Positions 8,606-16,499 of a DNA stretch of 64,000 nucleotides are shown piece after piece. The stretch comes from an uncultured Curtobacterium sp. Its GTDB lineage: Bacteria > Actinomycetota > Actinomycetes > Actinomycetales > Microbacteriaceae. A program made the translations under genes and the position numbers. The notes beneath the pieces are model-generated. The model was given only the letters and a program-made list of their open reading frames with translations, did no database searches and was not told the origin of the DNA. Position 1 is the first letter of the stretch. The number at the start of each line of letters is the position of its first letter. The DNA lies in contig CAJYUW010000006.1 in the NCBI GenBank assembly GCA_913778205.1, forward strand, positions 1 to 64,000. The letters are read 5' to 3'.

Positions 8606-9634
8606 ATGCGACACGGCAACGCAGTGCAGTACGACCGCTACGGCGGGTTCGACGTGGTCCAGCTGGTCCCGCAGGAACGACCGGACGCCGGCCCCGGCGA
8701 GATCGTCGTCGAGGTGGTCGCCGCCGGCCTGAACCACATCGAGCGCTTCCTCCGTGAGGGCAAGCTCCGTGAGTTCATCGACCTCGACTTCCCCGCGCAC
8801 CAGGGCGTCGACTTCGCGGGCATCGTCCGTGCCCGGGGCGAGGGCGTCAAGGACCTCCGGGTCGGCGACGAGGTACTCGGGCACGCGCCCACGGGCGGCG
8901 CGCACGCGAACTGGGTCCGGGTGCCGCGCGGGGCGGTCATCAAGAAGCCCGAGCACGTCGGCTGGGAGGTCGCGGGCGGCCTCTACCTCGCCGGGTGCAC
9001 CGCCGCGACGATCGTCCGCGGGCTCCGGCTCGGGCCGCAGGACACCGTGGTCATCAGCGCCGCGGCCGGCGGGGTCGGTCACATCCAGTGCCAACTCGCG
9101 CACGACGCCGGAGCCACGGTGATCGCGCTCGGCAGCGCCCGGAACCACGACTACCTCCGGCAGATCGGCACGCTCCCGGTCGTCTACGGCGAGGGCGAGG
9201 AAGCCCGCATCCGGGAGATCGCCGACGGGCGTCCGATCACGGCGTTCATCGACAACCACGGGGAGTCCGACGCCGAGCTCCTGGCCGAGCGCCTCGGTGT
9301 CCCCACGGACCGCTTCGTGTCGTCCGAGCAGCGGCGTGACACCGAGCTCCGGTTCCTGCGCGCCCCGGCCGAGGACGAGGAGGCGCGCGAGCTCCTCACG
9401 ATGCTCACGAAGGCCGTGCAGGACCACCGGGTGCAGGTGCTCATCTCGGGCTTCTACCCGTTCGACTACATCGTCGACGCGTACGAGGACCTCGCGCAGA
9501 TGCAGTCCCGCGGCAAGGTCGTGATCGGCATGCAGACCGTCGAGACCGGTGCGCGCATGGACTGGTACCGGTCGGAGAAGAACCGAGACCTGCGCGACCC
9601 GGTCCGCCGTCCCCAGACCGCCGACGCCGGCTGA
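8606..9634 (+). CDS. Zinc-free MDR-family alcohol dehydrogenase / quinone oxidoreductase
   Basis: A 342-residue NAD(P)-dependent medium-chain reductase. The GroES-like domain occupies about residues 5-130 and the Rossmann fold carries AAAGGVGHIQCQLA. The cysteine and histidine ligands of the structural zinc seen in alcohol dehydrogenases are absent, which fits the quinone oxidoreductase-like branch. ATG follows a good GAAGGAG site. It is monocistronic and converges on the ABC-2 permease with a hairpin between. Its physiological substrate is unknown. Confidence 0.85.
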   Translation: MRHGNAVQYDRYGGFDVVQLVPQERPDAGPGEIVVEVVAAGLNHIERFLREGKLREFIDLDFPAHQGVDFAGIVRARGEGVKDLRVGDEVLGHAPTGGAHANWVRVPRGAVIKKPEHVGWEVAGGLYLAGCTAATIVRGLRLGPQDTVVISAAAGGVGHIQCQLAHDAGATVIALGSARNHDYLRQIGTLPVVYGEGEEARIREIADGRPITAFIDNHGESDAELLAERLGVPTDRFVSSEQRRDTELRFLRAPAEDEEARELLTMLTKAVQDHRVQVLISGFYPFDYIVDAYEDLAQMQSRGKVVIGMQTVETGARMDWYRSEKNRDLRDPVRRPQTADAG

Positions 9635-9649
9635 ACCGACACCACGCGG

Positions 9650-9682
9650 AGGACGTGCTCGGCACCTAGCTGAGCACGTCCT
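9650..9682. terminator. Bidirectional hairpin terminator
   Basis: An 11-bp perfect inverted repeat, AGGACGTGCTC (9650-9660) against GAGCACGTCCT (9672-9682), lies between converging genes. Its loop contains the stop codon of the minus-strand permease, and its left arm follows the plus-strand stop at 9634. No U-tract is evident, as is usual at this G+C content. Confidence 0.65.
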
Positions 9683-10559
9683 TCGTCGCGAAGCGGCTGT
9701 ACGCGAGCGCCCCGAAGACCACCACGTAGCCGAGCTGCAGGACGGCGTTCGACCCGAACGAGTCGAACGAGATCGGGTCCCGCAGCAGGTCGCCGAACCC
9801 GAGCCACTGGTGTGAGAACAGGTACGGGTGCAGCCAGTCGAGCTGCGGGAGCTGGTCGAGCACCTGCGAGACGCCCGCGAGGACGACCGTCGCCGCCATC
9901 GCCCCGACCGGCACCGTGGTCAGCGTCGACGCGAACAGACCGATCGCGGCGAGTCCGAGCATCGACAGCGTGACGTAGCCGGCGAGCAGCGCGGCACGGC
10001 CGGCGTACGACCAGCCGTCCACCTGGGTGCCGGACAGCAGCGTCACGGGACCGATCGGGAACAGCAGGGCACCGATCGCGGCGCCGACGAGCACGACCAC
10101 CACGGTCGCCGCCAGGCAGAACGCGACCGAGCCGACGTACTTCACCACGATGAACCGGACCCTGCCGGCCGGCGCGACGAGCAGGTAGCGGAGCGTGCCG
10201 TGACCCGCCTCGCCCGCGACGGTGTCCCCGGCGACGACGCCCACGGTGAGCGGCAGGAAGAGCGGGATCGAGACCGTCAGCGCGGTGAACGCCACGAAGA
10301 GTCCGTTGTTGGTGATGTCGCCGAGGAAGGCCGGGCCGCCGCGGTCGGGATCGGTCGTGATCCGGACGGCGATGGCGATGAGGACCGGCACGAGCGCGAG
10401 CGCCCCGAGCATCGCCCACGTGCGACGGCGACGGAAGAGCAGAGCGAGCTCGGAGCCGAGCAGGGCGGTGGTGCGGCGGCGTGCCGGACCGGTCGGCCGC
10501 GCCGGCGGTCCGGCGGACGGTGCCGTGCGGTTCGGGACGGTCGGTTCAGCCGGCGACAT
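9666..10559 (-). CDS. ABC-2 type transporter permease
   Basis: A 297-residue membrane protein with six hydrophobic segments spread over residues 45-290, typical of ABC-2/NatB-like export permeases. It is the last gene of a three-gene operon: its ATG overlaps the ATPase gene by 14 bp. With that ATPase it probably exports a small molecule or peptide, or protects against one; no substrate can be named. The N-terminal 30 residues are Pro/Ala-rich and probably disordered. Confidence 0.87.
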   Translation of the reverse strand: MSPAEPTVPNRTAPSAGPPARPTGPARRRTTALLGSELALLFRRRRTWAMLGALALVPVLIAIAVRITTDPDRGGPAFLGDITNNGLFVAFTALTVSIPLFLPLTVGVVAGDTVAGEAGHGTLRYLLVAPAGRVRFIVVKYVGSVAFCLAATVVVVLVGAAIGALLFPIGPVTLLSGTQVDGWSYAGRAALLAGYVTLSMLGLAAIGLFASTLTTVPVGAMAATVVLAGVSQVLDQLPQLDWLHPYLFSHQWLGFGDLLRDPISFDSFGSNAVLQLGYVVVFGALAYSRFATKDVLS

Positions 10560-11649
10560 CGAAGCCCTCCCCGGTCAGCGACACGAAGAGGTCTTCGAGG
10601 GTGCCGCCGCCGACCGTCAGCCCACGCAGCCGCACGTCGGCGCGGACGAGTTCCGCGGCGACCGACTCGGGCAGGACGTCGGACGGGAGGTCGGCGACGA
10701 GGACGTCGGCACCGCCCTCGTGCCGGGGCACGAGGCCCATGCGGGTCAGGACGCTGCCGGCCTGGCCGCGGTCGGGCGTGCGCACGGTGACGGTGCGGCT
10801 GCCGAGCGCGCGGAGGTCGTCGAGCGTGCCCTGGGCGACGAGCTTCCCGGTCCGCATCACCCCGGCGTGGGTGCAGACCTGCTCGATCTCGGCGAGGAGG
10901 TGGCTCGACACGAACACCGTCGTCCCGTCGTCGGCGAGTGACCGGATGAGGTTCCGGACCTCTCGGGTGCCCTGCGGGTCGAGGCCGTTCGTCGGTTCGT
11001 CGAGCACGAGGAGCTCGCGGGGTGCGAGCAGGGCGTTCGCGAGGCCGAGGCGCTGCTTCATGCCGAGCGAGTACGCGTGCGCCTTCTTGTCGGCAGCGTG
11101 CGTCAGTCCCACCCGGTCGAGCGCGGCGGCGACGCGGTCCTTCCGGGAACGGGGGTCCGACGTGGGGTCGGCGGCGTCGAAGCGCGAGAGGTTCGCGCGG
11201 CCGCTGAGGTAGGGGTAGAACGCCGGCCCCTCGACCAGGGCGCCCACGCGTGGCAGGACGTCGTGCAGCGCGTCCGGGACGGCCCGGCCGAGCAGCTCGA
11301 TCGTGCCGCCGGTCGCGCTGGACAGGCCGAGCAGCATCCGGATCGTGGTGGTCTTGCCGGAGCCGTTCGGCCCGAGGAACCCGAACACCGACCCGCGTGG
11401 CACGGCGAGGTCGATGCCGTCGACCGCTCGTTGCCTCCGGAAGACCTTCGCGAGTCCGGTCGTGCTGATCGCCAGGTCGGACGGGCGGGCCGACGGTGCA
11501 GCGGTGGGCACCGTCGCGGCAGCGCTGGTCGTCGCGCCCGGGTTCATCGTCGCGGCAGCGCTGGTCGTCGCGCCCGGGTTCACCGTCGCGCCGGGGTTCA
11601 CCGTCGAGTCGGGGTCCACCGCCGCGTCGGGGGTCGTCCCGTCGCTCAC
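10546..11649 (-). CDS. ABC transporter ATP-binding protein with repetitive N-terminal extension
   Basis: A 367-residue ATPase. The nucleotide-binding domain (about residues 58-275) shows Walker A GPNGSGKTT, signature YSLGMKQ, Walker B LLVLDEPTNGLD and the switch histidine in VSSHLL. It is of the CcmA/NatA kind, partner of the ABC-2 permease just downstream. The first 50 residues are an Ala/Thr/Pro/Asn-rich tract with imperfect repeats (NPGAT, TSAAAT) encoded by tandem DNA repeats; it has no known role and may vary in length between strains. The GTG start overlaps the upstream stop as GTGA, but an internal start nearer the ATPase domain cannot be excluded. Confidence 0.88.
   Translation of the reverse strand: MSDGTTPDAAVDPDSTVNPGATVNPGATTSAAATMNPGATTSAAATVPTAAPSARPSDLAISTTGLAKVFRRQRAVDGIDLAVPRGSVFGFLGPNGSGKTTTIRMLLGLSSATGGTIELLGRAVPDALHDVLPRVGALVEGPAFYPYLSGRANLSRFDAADPTSDPRSRKDRVAAALDRVGLTHAADKKAHAYSLGMKQRLGLANALLAPRELLVLDEPTNGLDPQGTREVRNLIRSLADDGTTVFVSSHLLAEIEQVCTHAGVMRTGKLVAQGTLDDLRALGSRTVTVRTPDRGQAGSVLTRMGLVPRHEGGADVLVADLPSDVLPESVAAELVRADVRLRGLTVGGGTLEDLFVSLTGEGFDVAG
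11511..11618. repeat. 36-bp/18-bp tandem repeats inside the ATPase gene
   Basis: Two 36-bp copies (11511-11546, 11547-11582; one mismatch) are followed by two 18-bp half-units (11583-11600, 11601-11618). All unit lengths are multiples of three, so copy-number change would lengthen or shorten the N-terminal tail of the ABC ATPase without shifting the frame. Confidence 0.75.
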
Positions 11650-12728
11650 TCGGCGGCGGCGACGAGGGCCGACACCGGGACGGCACCCGCGAGCAAGCGG
11701 CCGTCGTCCGTGAAGTACACCGACACGAGCGAGGTCTGCACCGCCCGGCCGCCGTCGACGGCACGGGTGAGCTGGTCGAGCAGCCCGCTGCCGTCGGAGC
11801 CGAGCGCCGAGCGGTCGACGGCCCCGGCGGGCAGCTCCACGATCGTGCTCCAACCGGACCCGGTCACCGTGGGGCGGTCCGATGCGGTGCCGTCGCCCGG
11901 CTGTCGGTGGTCGCCGTGGGCGCGAGCGCCGGGCGACCGGTCGGAGAGGTCCTTCGTGGTGACCTCCGCCCCGGACGGCGGGGTGAAGGCGAACAGCCGT
12001 GCGGCCGGTGCGCCGTAGTCGAGGCTCGTGAAGCCGACCCGGAACGCCGGCGACGCCTGCCCGTCCGCGCGCACGGTCACCTGCAGCGGCAGGCCGGTCT
12101 GTTGGTCGACGGCCAGCTCGACGGAGCGGACGAGGGTGCCCGATCCCTTCGGCGTCAGGGTGACCGCCCAGGCGTCGTGTCCGGCGACGCGGGTGGTGGT
12201 CGGCTCCGACACGGTCGTCGTCGGCGTGATCGCGTCGACCGCGCGCTGCGCGAGCTCGGACGGCGTCACGGAGTCGGCCCCCGTGGCCGTGCCCGCGTCC
12301 TCCGCGTGGTCGGGGAGGACGACGTGGGTCGCCTCGCGCGTCTTCGAGTCCCAGGTCCAGACGTCGGAGCCGTTCCGGACGACGTCCCGTTCGGCGAGCT
12401 GTTCGGTGACCTGCACCCGCTGCCGGTCGGGACCGTCGACGTAGACCCGCGCGGTGTGCGGAGCGGTGAGCAGGTCGAGCGCGTCGGCCTGCACCGACGA
12501 ACCACCGGCCCCGGCGGGGAGCTCGGGGAGACCGAGGTCGCTCGTCTGCTCGAGCTTGCCCGAGTACCGCGCTCCCGACGACCGATCGATGCTGGCGATG
12601 ACCTGCGCGGCGGTGGGGTCCGCGCCCGCGATCGGGGTGCTCGCGGCGTTCGCGATGACCGGGGCGGCGACCGCGCCGGCGACGACGACCGGCGCGATGA
12701 CGGCGGGCAGCCAAGCGGACTTCTTCAT
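11646..12728 (-). CDS. Exported LolA/RseB-like protein
   Basis: A 360-residue protein with an N-terminal signal segment (KKSAWLPAVIAPVVVAGAVAAP, about residues 2-25, then an AxA cleavage motif). The remainder resembles the single-sheet LolA/LppX/RseB-like fold found in actinobacterial exported proteins, with the repeated pattern of V-x-V strands and a C-terminal YFTDDGRLLAGAVP segment. Such proteins bind lipids or sense envelope state; the function here is not known. It heads the operon with the ABC-2 exporter, which suggests a shared envelope role. ATG at 12728 is preceded by AGGGGG. Confidence 0.72.
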   Translation of the reverse strand: MKKSAWLPAVIAPVVVAGAVAAPVIANAASTPIAGADPTAAQVIASIDRSSGARYSGKLEQTSDLGLPELPAGAGGSSVQADALDLLTAPHTARVYVDGPDRQRVQVTEQLAERDVVRNGSDVWTWDSKTREATHVVLPDHAEDAGTATGADSVTPSELAQRAVDAITPTTTVSEPTTTRVAGHDAWAVTLTPKGSGTLVRSVELAVDQQTGLPLQVTVRADGQASPAFRVGFTSLDYGAPAARLFAFTPPSGAEVTTKDLSDRSPGARAHGDHRQPGDGTASDRPTVTGSGWSTIVELPAGAVDRSALGSDGSGLLDQLTRAVDGGRAVQTSLVSVYFTDDGRLLAGAVPVSALVAAAE

Positions 12729-12859
12729 CGGGACCCCCTGGGTGGTGCGGGTGGGACGGCAGCACCGTACGTCCGACAACCGACAGAACGCTGGGCATCG
12801 CCGACCTCCCTAGACTTCTTGCGCGGACGCGGTCCGCGCCGGACGGCGAAGGAGACGGC

Positions 12860-14341
12860 ATGCGGGCGGTGCTCGGAGTGGACATCGGCACGTCGAGCAC
12901 CAAGGCGCTGCTCGCTCGGCTCGACGGGACGGTCCTGGCCGAGTCGAGCCGCGCGCACGAGGTCGACCGGCCGGAGCAGGGGCTCGTCGAGATGGACGGC
13001 GACTCGTGGTGGGCCGAGTTCGCGGAGCTCACCCGGGAACTGCTGCACGCCGTCCCGGACGCCGACGTCGCGGCGGTCGGGGTCAGCGGCATCGGTCCCT
13101 GCGTCCTGCTGACCGACGCCGACGACCGACCGTTGCGGCCCGCCGTGCTCTACGGCGTGGACACCCGCACGGCGGACATGCTCGACGAGGTGACGGCCGA
13201 GCTCGGTGGCCCCGACGCCGTCCGGGACCGCTGCGGCAGCGCGCTGACCACCCAGGCCGCGGGCGTGAAGCTCGCCTGGCTCGCGCGGAACGAGCCCGAC
13301 ACCTGGGGGCGGGCGGAGCGGTTCACCATGCCGTCGTCCCGGGTCGTCGGCCTGCTGACCGGCGAGTACGTCCTCGACCACCACTCGGCGAGCCAGACGA
13401 CCCCGCTCTACGACGTGCACGAGCACCGCTGGATCCCCGAGTGGTGCGACGCGCTCGCACCGGGCCTGACCATGCCGCGGCTGGTGTGGTCGGGCGACCG
13501 GGCTGGGACGGTGACCGAAGCGGCGGCCGCGGCCACGGGCCTCCCGGCCGGCATCCCGGTGACCGCCGGGGCCATCGACGCCTGTGCCGAGGGGGTGAGC
13601 GTCGGCGAAGCCGTGCCGGGACGCATGTTCCTGCAGTACGGGACGACGATGTTCATGATCGCGCCGACGACCGGAGCGGTCGCGGTGCCGGGGATGTGGA
13701 CGACCGTCGGGACGCGACCGGGGGAGGCCTGCGTGGCGGGCGGCACCGCGACCTCCGGGGCGATCACCGAGTGGCTGCGACGGCTGTTCCACGGCGACTG
13801 GTCGACGATGCTCGAGGAGGCCGAGGCCTCTGGACCCGGCGCGAACGGGCTGCTCATGCTGCCCTACTTCGCGGGGGAGCGGACACCGATCGCGGACCCG
13901 CACGCGCGTGGGGTGGTGGCGGGGCTGACGGTCCGACACACCCGGGGCGACCTCTACCGGGCGGCCCTCGAGGCGACGGCCTACGCGGTCCGCCACAACC
14001 TCGAGACGCTCGCGGCGGCCGGCGTCGAGGTCCGCGAGCTCGTGGGGGCGGGTGGTGGCCTCCGCGGTTCGCTCTGGCCGAGCATCGTGTCCGACGTCAC
14101 GGGGTTGCCGCAGACCGTCCCCAGCGTGACGGTGGGGGCGTGCTTCGGGTCGGCGTTCCTCGCGGCGGGGCTCGTCGCCGACGTCGACATCGCGACGTGG
14201 AACCCGCCCGACCGGGTCATCCGCCCCGATCCCGAGGCGCACCGCTTCCACGAGGCCGGGTACCGCGACTTCCGCGACCTCTACGACGCCACGGCCGCGG
14301 TCGTGCACCGACTGGCCCGGCGGGCGGCTCCGCCCCGCTGA
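12860..14341 (+). CDS. FGGY-family carbohydrate kinase
   Basis: A 493-residue sugar/polyol kinase with two actin-like domains. The N-terminal phosphate loop reads VDIGTSSTKALL, the ATP-binding domain carries GGTATSGA and VGAGGGLRGS, and the C-terminal region has the usual ADVDIATWN-like end. Closest in kind to xylulokinases and related polyol/ketose kinases; the exact substrate is not determined by sequence. It sits beside the erythritol/threitol locus and converges on the dehydrogenase gene, so a C4 or C5 polyol or ketose is a reasonable guess. ATG has a strong GAAGGAG site. Confidence 0.85.
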   Translation: MRAVLGVDIGTSSTKALLARLDGTVLAESSRAHEVDRPEQGLVEMDGDSWWAEFAELTRELLHAVPDADVAAVGVSGIGPCVLLTDADDRPLRPAVLYGVDTRTADMLDEVTAELGGPDAVRDRCGSALTTQAAGVKLAWLARNEPDTWGRAERFTMPSSRVVGLLTGEYVLDHHSASQTTPLYDVHEHRWIPEWCDALAPGLTMPRLVWSGDRAGTVTEAAAAATGLPAGIPVTAGAIDACAEGVSVGEAVPGRMFLQYGTTMFMIAPTTGAVAVPGMWTTVGTRPGEACVAGGTATSGAITEWLRRLFHGDWSTMLEEAEASGPGANGLLMLPYFAGERTPIADPHARGVVAGLTVRHTRGDLYRAALEATAYAVRHNLETLAAAGVEVRELVGAGGGLRGSLWPSIVSDVTGLPQTVPSVTVGACFGSAFLAAGLVADVDIATWNPPDRVIRPDPEAHRFHEAGYRDFRDLYDATAAVVHRLARRAAPPR

Positions 14342-14357
14342 CGGAGCCGCCCGCCGG
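14317..14357. terminator. Bidirectional hairpin terminator
   Basis: A 16-bp perfect inverted repeat, CCGGCGGGCGGCTCCG (14317-14332) against CGGAGCCGCCCGCCGG (14342-14357), has a 9-nt loop holding the TGA of the FGGY kinase. It separates that gene from the converging dehydrogenase gene. Confidence 0.75.
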
Positions 14358-14363
14358 CGACGC

Positions 14364-15494
14364 TCAGGAGCGCCGGGACGGGATGATCGAGACCTTGACG
14401 CTCGCGCCAGCCGAGTCGCCGACCAGGTCGAGCGCCTCCTGGAAGTCCTCCAGCGCGAACTGGTGGGTGCAGATCTCCGACATCGGCAGGGTCTCCGACT
14501 CGAGGAGCTTGATCGCGGCCGGCCAGGTGTGCGGCCCGAGGTGCGCGCCGCGGACGTCGAGCTCCTTGTCGTCCGAGATGATCGACCAGTCCACGGAGAC
14601 GTTGTCCTTGAAGACCGAGTACTCGACGAACGTGCCGAGCTTGCGCAGGATGTTGAGGCCCTGCGGCACGGCCGACGGGTGGCCGGTCGCCTCGATGTAG
14701 ACGTCGGCGCCGTACCCGTCGGTGAGTTCCTTGACGCGGGCGACGGCGTCCTCCTCGGCGATGTTGATCACGATGTCCGCGCCGACCTTGCGGGCGAGCT
14801 CGAGCTTCTCCGGCACGACGTCGAGGGCGATGATCCGGAGGGGGTTCTTCTGCCGGGTGCCGGCGATCGCGGAGAGGCCGATCGGGCCAGCGCCGGCGAT
14901 CACGACCGTGTCGCCGAACTTGATGTCACCGCGCTCGACGGCGTGGAAGGCGCAGGACAGCGGCTCGGCGAACGCGGCGACCTGCCCGGGGAGGTCGCTC
15001 GACACGGGGTGGGTGAGTGCCTTGGACGGCACGAGGACGTACTCGGCCATCGCGCCGTCGTAGCCCTTGAAGCCGAACATGTCGTGGACGTTGCACATCC
15101 AGTAGATGCCCTCGAGGCAGTAGCGGCACTCCCAGCACGGCACGATCTGCTCACAGGCGATGCGGTCGCCGAGCGACACCTTGCGCTTGGCGAGCGCGTC
15201 GTCGTCGCCCGCGACGATCGTGCCGACGAACTCGTGCCCGGGGATCCGGTCGGTCTCGGCCCACGCCGGGCGGTTCTCGTCGCCCCAGAACTTCGCGGCG
15301 CCGTGGTAGCACTTCAGGTCCGATGCGCAGATCCCGACCGCGTCGGTGCGGAGGAGCAGCTCGCCGGGTCCGGGCGTCGGGACGGGGCGCTCCTCGAGCC
15401 GGTAGTCGCCGGGGCCGTGGACCACGACGGCGCGCATGGTCGCCGGGATGGTCTCGGAGCCGCTGCTCGTGGGGGTCTCGGTCGTCGTGGACAT
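14364..15494 (-). CDS. eltD: Erythritol/L-threitol dehydrogenase (zinc-dependent MDR)
   Basis: A 376-residue zinc alcohol dehydrogenase. Catalytic zinc ligands are in GICASD (C56) and GHEF (H87, E88); the four structural-zinc cysteines are C120, C123, C126 and C134. The NAD-binding motif is AGAGPIG. Long blocks such as CYHGAAKFWGDENRPAWAET and SIISDDKELDV match, from memory, EltD of Mycobacterium smegmatis, which oxidises erythritol and L-threitol to L-erythrulose. Divergent from the DUF2291-CUT2 transporter operon, with operator-like repeats between. ATG at 15494 is preferred for its GGAG site; further ATGs upstream lack one. Confidence 0.88.
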   Translation of the reverse strand: MSTTTETPTSSGSETIPATMRAVVVHGPGDYRLEERPVPTPGPGELLLRTDAVGICASDLKCYHGAAKFWGDENRPAWAETDRIPGHEFVGTIVAGDDDALAKRKVSLGDRIACEQIVPCWECRYCLEGIYWMCNVHDMFGFKGYDGAMAEYVLVPSKALTHPVSSDLPGQVAAFAEPLSCAFHAVERGDIKFGDTVVIAGAGPIGLSAIAGTRQKNPLRIIALDVVPEKLELARKVGADIVINIAEEDAVARVKELTDGYGADVYIEATGHPSAVPQGLNILRKLGTFVEYSVFKDNVSVDWSIISDDKELDVRGAHLGPHTWPAAIKLLESETLPMSEICTHQFALEDFQEALDLVGDSAGASVKVSIIPSRRS

Positions 15495-15570
15495 GAGGAT
15501 CTCCATGGGTCGTGAGTCTCGCCGCGTCATCGCGGCGAGGGCGACACTACGCGACGCAGAACAAAAGTCA

Positions 15571-15663
15571 AGAACAAGATTTCTGTGGGCGGGTCACGGT
15601 GTCCGAACCTGGCGAATCCGGCGCGTCCACTTGCAGAAATTTCGTCACGCACATAATTTCTGC
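15571..15663. promoter_or_regulatory. Divergent control region with operator-like inverted repeats
   Basis: GCAGAAATT (15633-15641) and AATTTCTGC (15655-15663) form a perfect 9-bp inverted repeat with centres 22 bp, two helical turns, apart. A related element, AGAACAAGATTTCTG, lies at 15571-15585. The A+T content here is far above the surroundings. A similar sequence occurs in front of the SorC gene at 24271-24289, so SorC is the likely binding protein. The region lies between eltD and the transporter operon. Confidence 0.65.
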
Positions 15664-15738
15664 TTTGCACCACGCTGTGTGGTGCCGGTCCGCATCCCGA
15701 CGGACCGACGCAACGGAGCGATTCACGAGGAGCACGCG

Positions 15739-15846
15739 ATGACGCGAGCCGACCACAGGACCGGGCGTCCCGACGCGACCCGGGCCGCCACCAGCCTCCC
15801 GGGCTGCCGCACGGCCCGAGCCGTCCGAGACGGGGCCGTCCGATGA
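15739..15846 (+). CDS. Possible 35-residue leader peptide of the transporter operon
   Basis: A short frame of 35 codons begins with ATG 6 nt after GAGGAGC, a better ribosome site than that of the next gene, and its TGA overlaps the next ATG as ATGA. The product is Arg/Ala/Thr-rich with no recognisable domain. It may be a real small gene or a leader that couples ribosomes onto the DUF2291 gene, which has only a weak ribosome site of its own. Confidence 0.45.
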   Translation: MTRADHRTGRPDATRAATSLPGCRTARAVRDGAVR

Positions 15847-16499
15847 CCGCCACCGGCGCCGTCCAGCCGGCGCGGAACCGCCGGGCCGTCAAGCGCATCG
15901 TCCTCGTCGCGGTCGTCCTCGTCGTCGTCGTCGCCATGGCGCTCTCGGTCAAGGTGGTCGGCAAGGGCTCGACGGTCGGCGCCGGCCCCGCCGCGTTCTC
16001 CGCGTCCGCCTGGGGGAAGACCAACTTCCCGAAGGTCCAGGCGGCGATCGCGAAGCGCGCCGTCCCGGCGACCGAGCTCGCACCCGCGATCATCGCCGAC
16101 TCCACCGCGGCGACGAAGAAGTACGGCGTCGACGCCGGCACCGGGCCGGAGTTCGCGACCACCTTCACCGGCACGGTCGGCGCTCCGCAGGACGGCATCT
16201 ACCCGGTCACGGTCTCCGGTCTCCCGAGCGGACTGCTGATCCGCATCCAGACCGGCCCGGCGATCAACGGCACCGACCTGCGCGACGCCCCGGGGACGAT
16301 CGAGTTCGGTCAGTTCACCAACCAGATCGACTACCAGAACGCGGGCGCGGCGCTGAACGACCAGCTGAAGAAGCAGGTGCTCGCGAAGGTGGACACCACT
16401 TCGCTCGAGGGCAAGAAGGTCACCGTCACCGGTGCGTTCCAGCTGATCAACCCGAAGGGCTGGCTCGTCACGCCGTCCGCACTGGAGGTGGACGGATGA
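15843..16499 (+). CDS. DUF2291 family membrane-anchored protein
   Basis: A 218-residue protein with one N-terminal membrane anchor (about residues 19-38) and an extracytoplasmic DUF2291 domain. This family is regularly encoded beside CUT2 sugar ABC transporters; its role is unknown, possibly as an accessory of the transporter. Its ATG overlaps the short upstream frame and its stop overlaps the ATPase start, both as ATGA, so it belongs to the same transcript. Confidence 0.8.
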   Translation: MTATGAVQPARNRRAVKRIVLVAVVLVVVVAMALSVKVVGKGSTVGAGPAAFSASAWGKTNFPKVQAAIAKRAVPATELAPAIIADSTAATKKYGVDAGTGPEFATTFTGTVGAPQDGIYPVTVSGLPSGLLIRIQTGPAINGTDLRDAPGTIEFGQFTNQIDYQNAGAALNDQLKKQVLAKVDTTSLEGKKVTVTGAFQLINPKGWLVTPSALEVDG

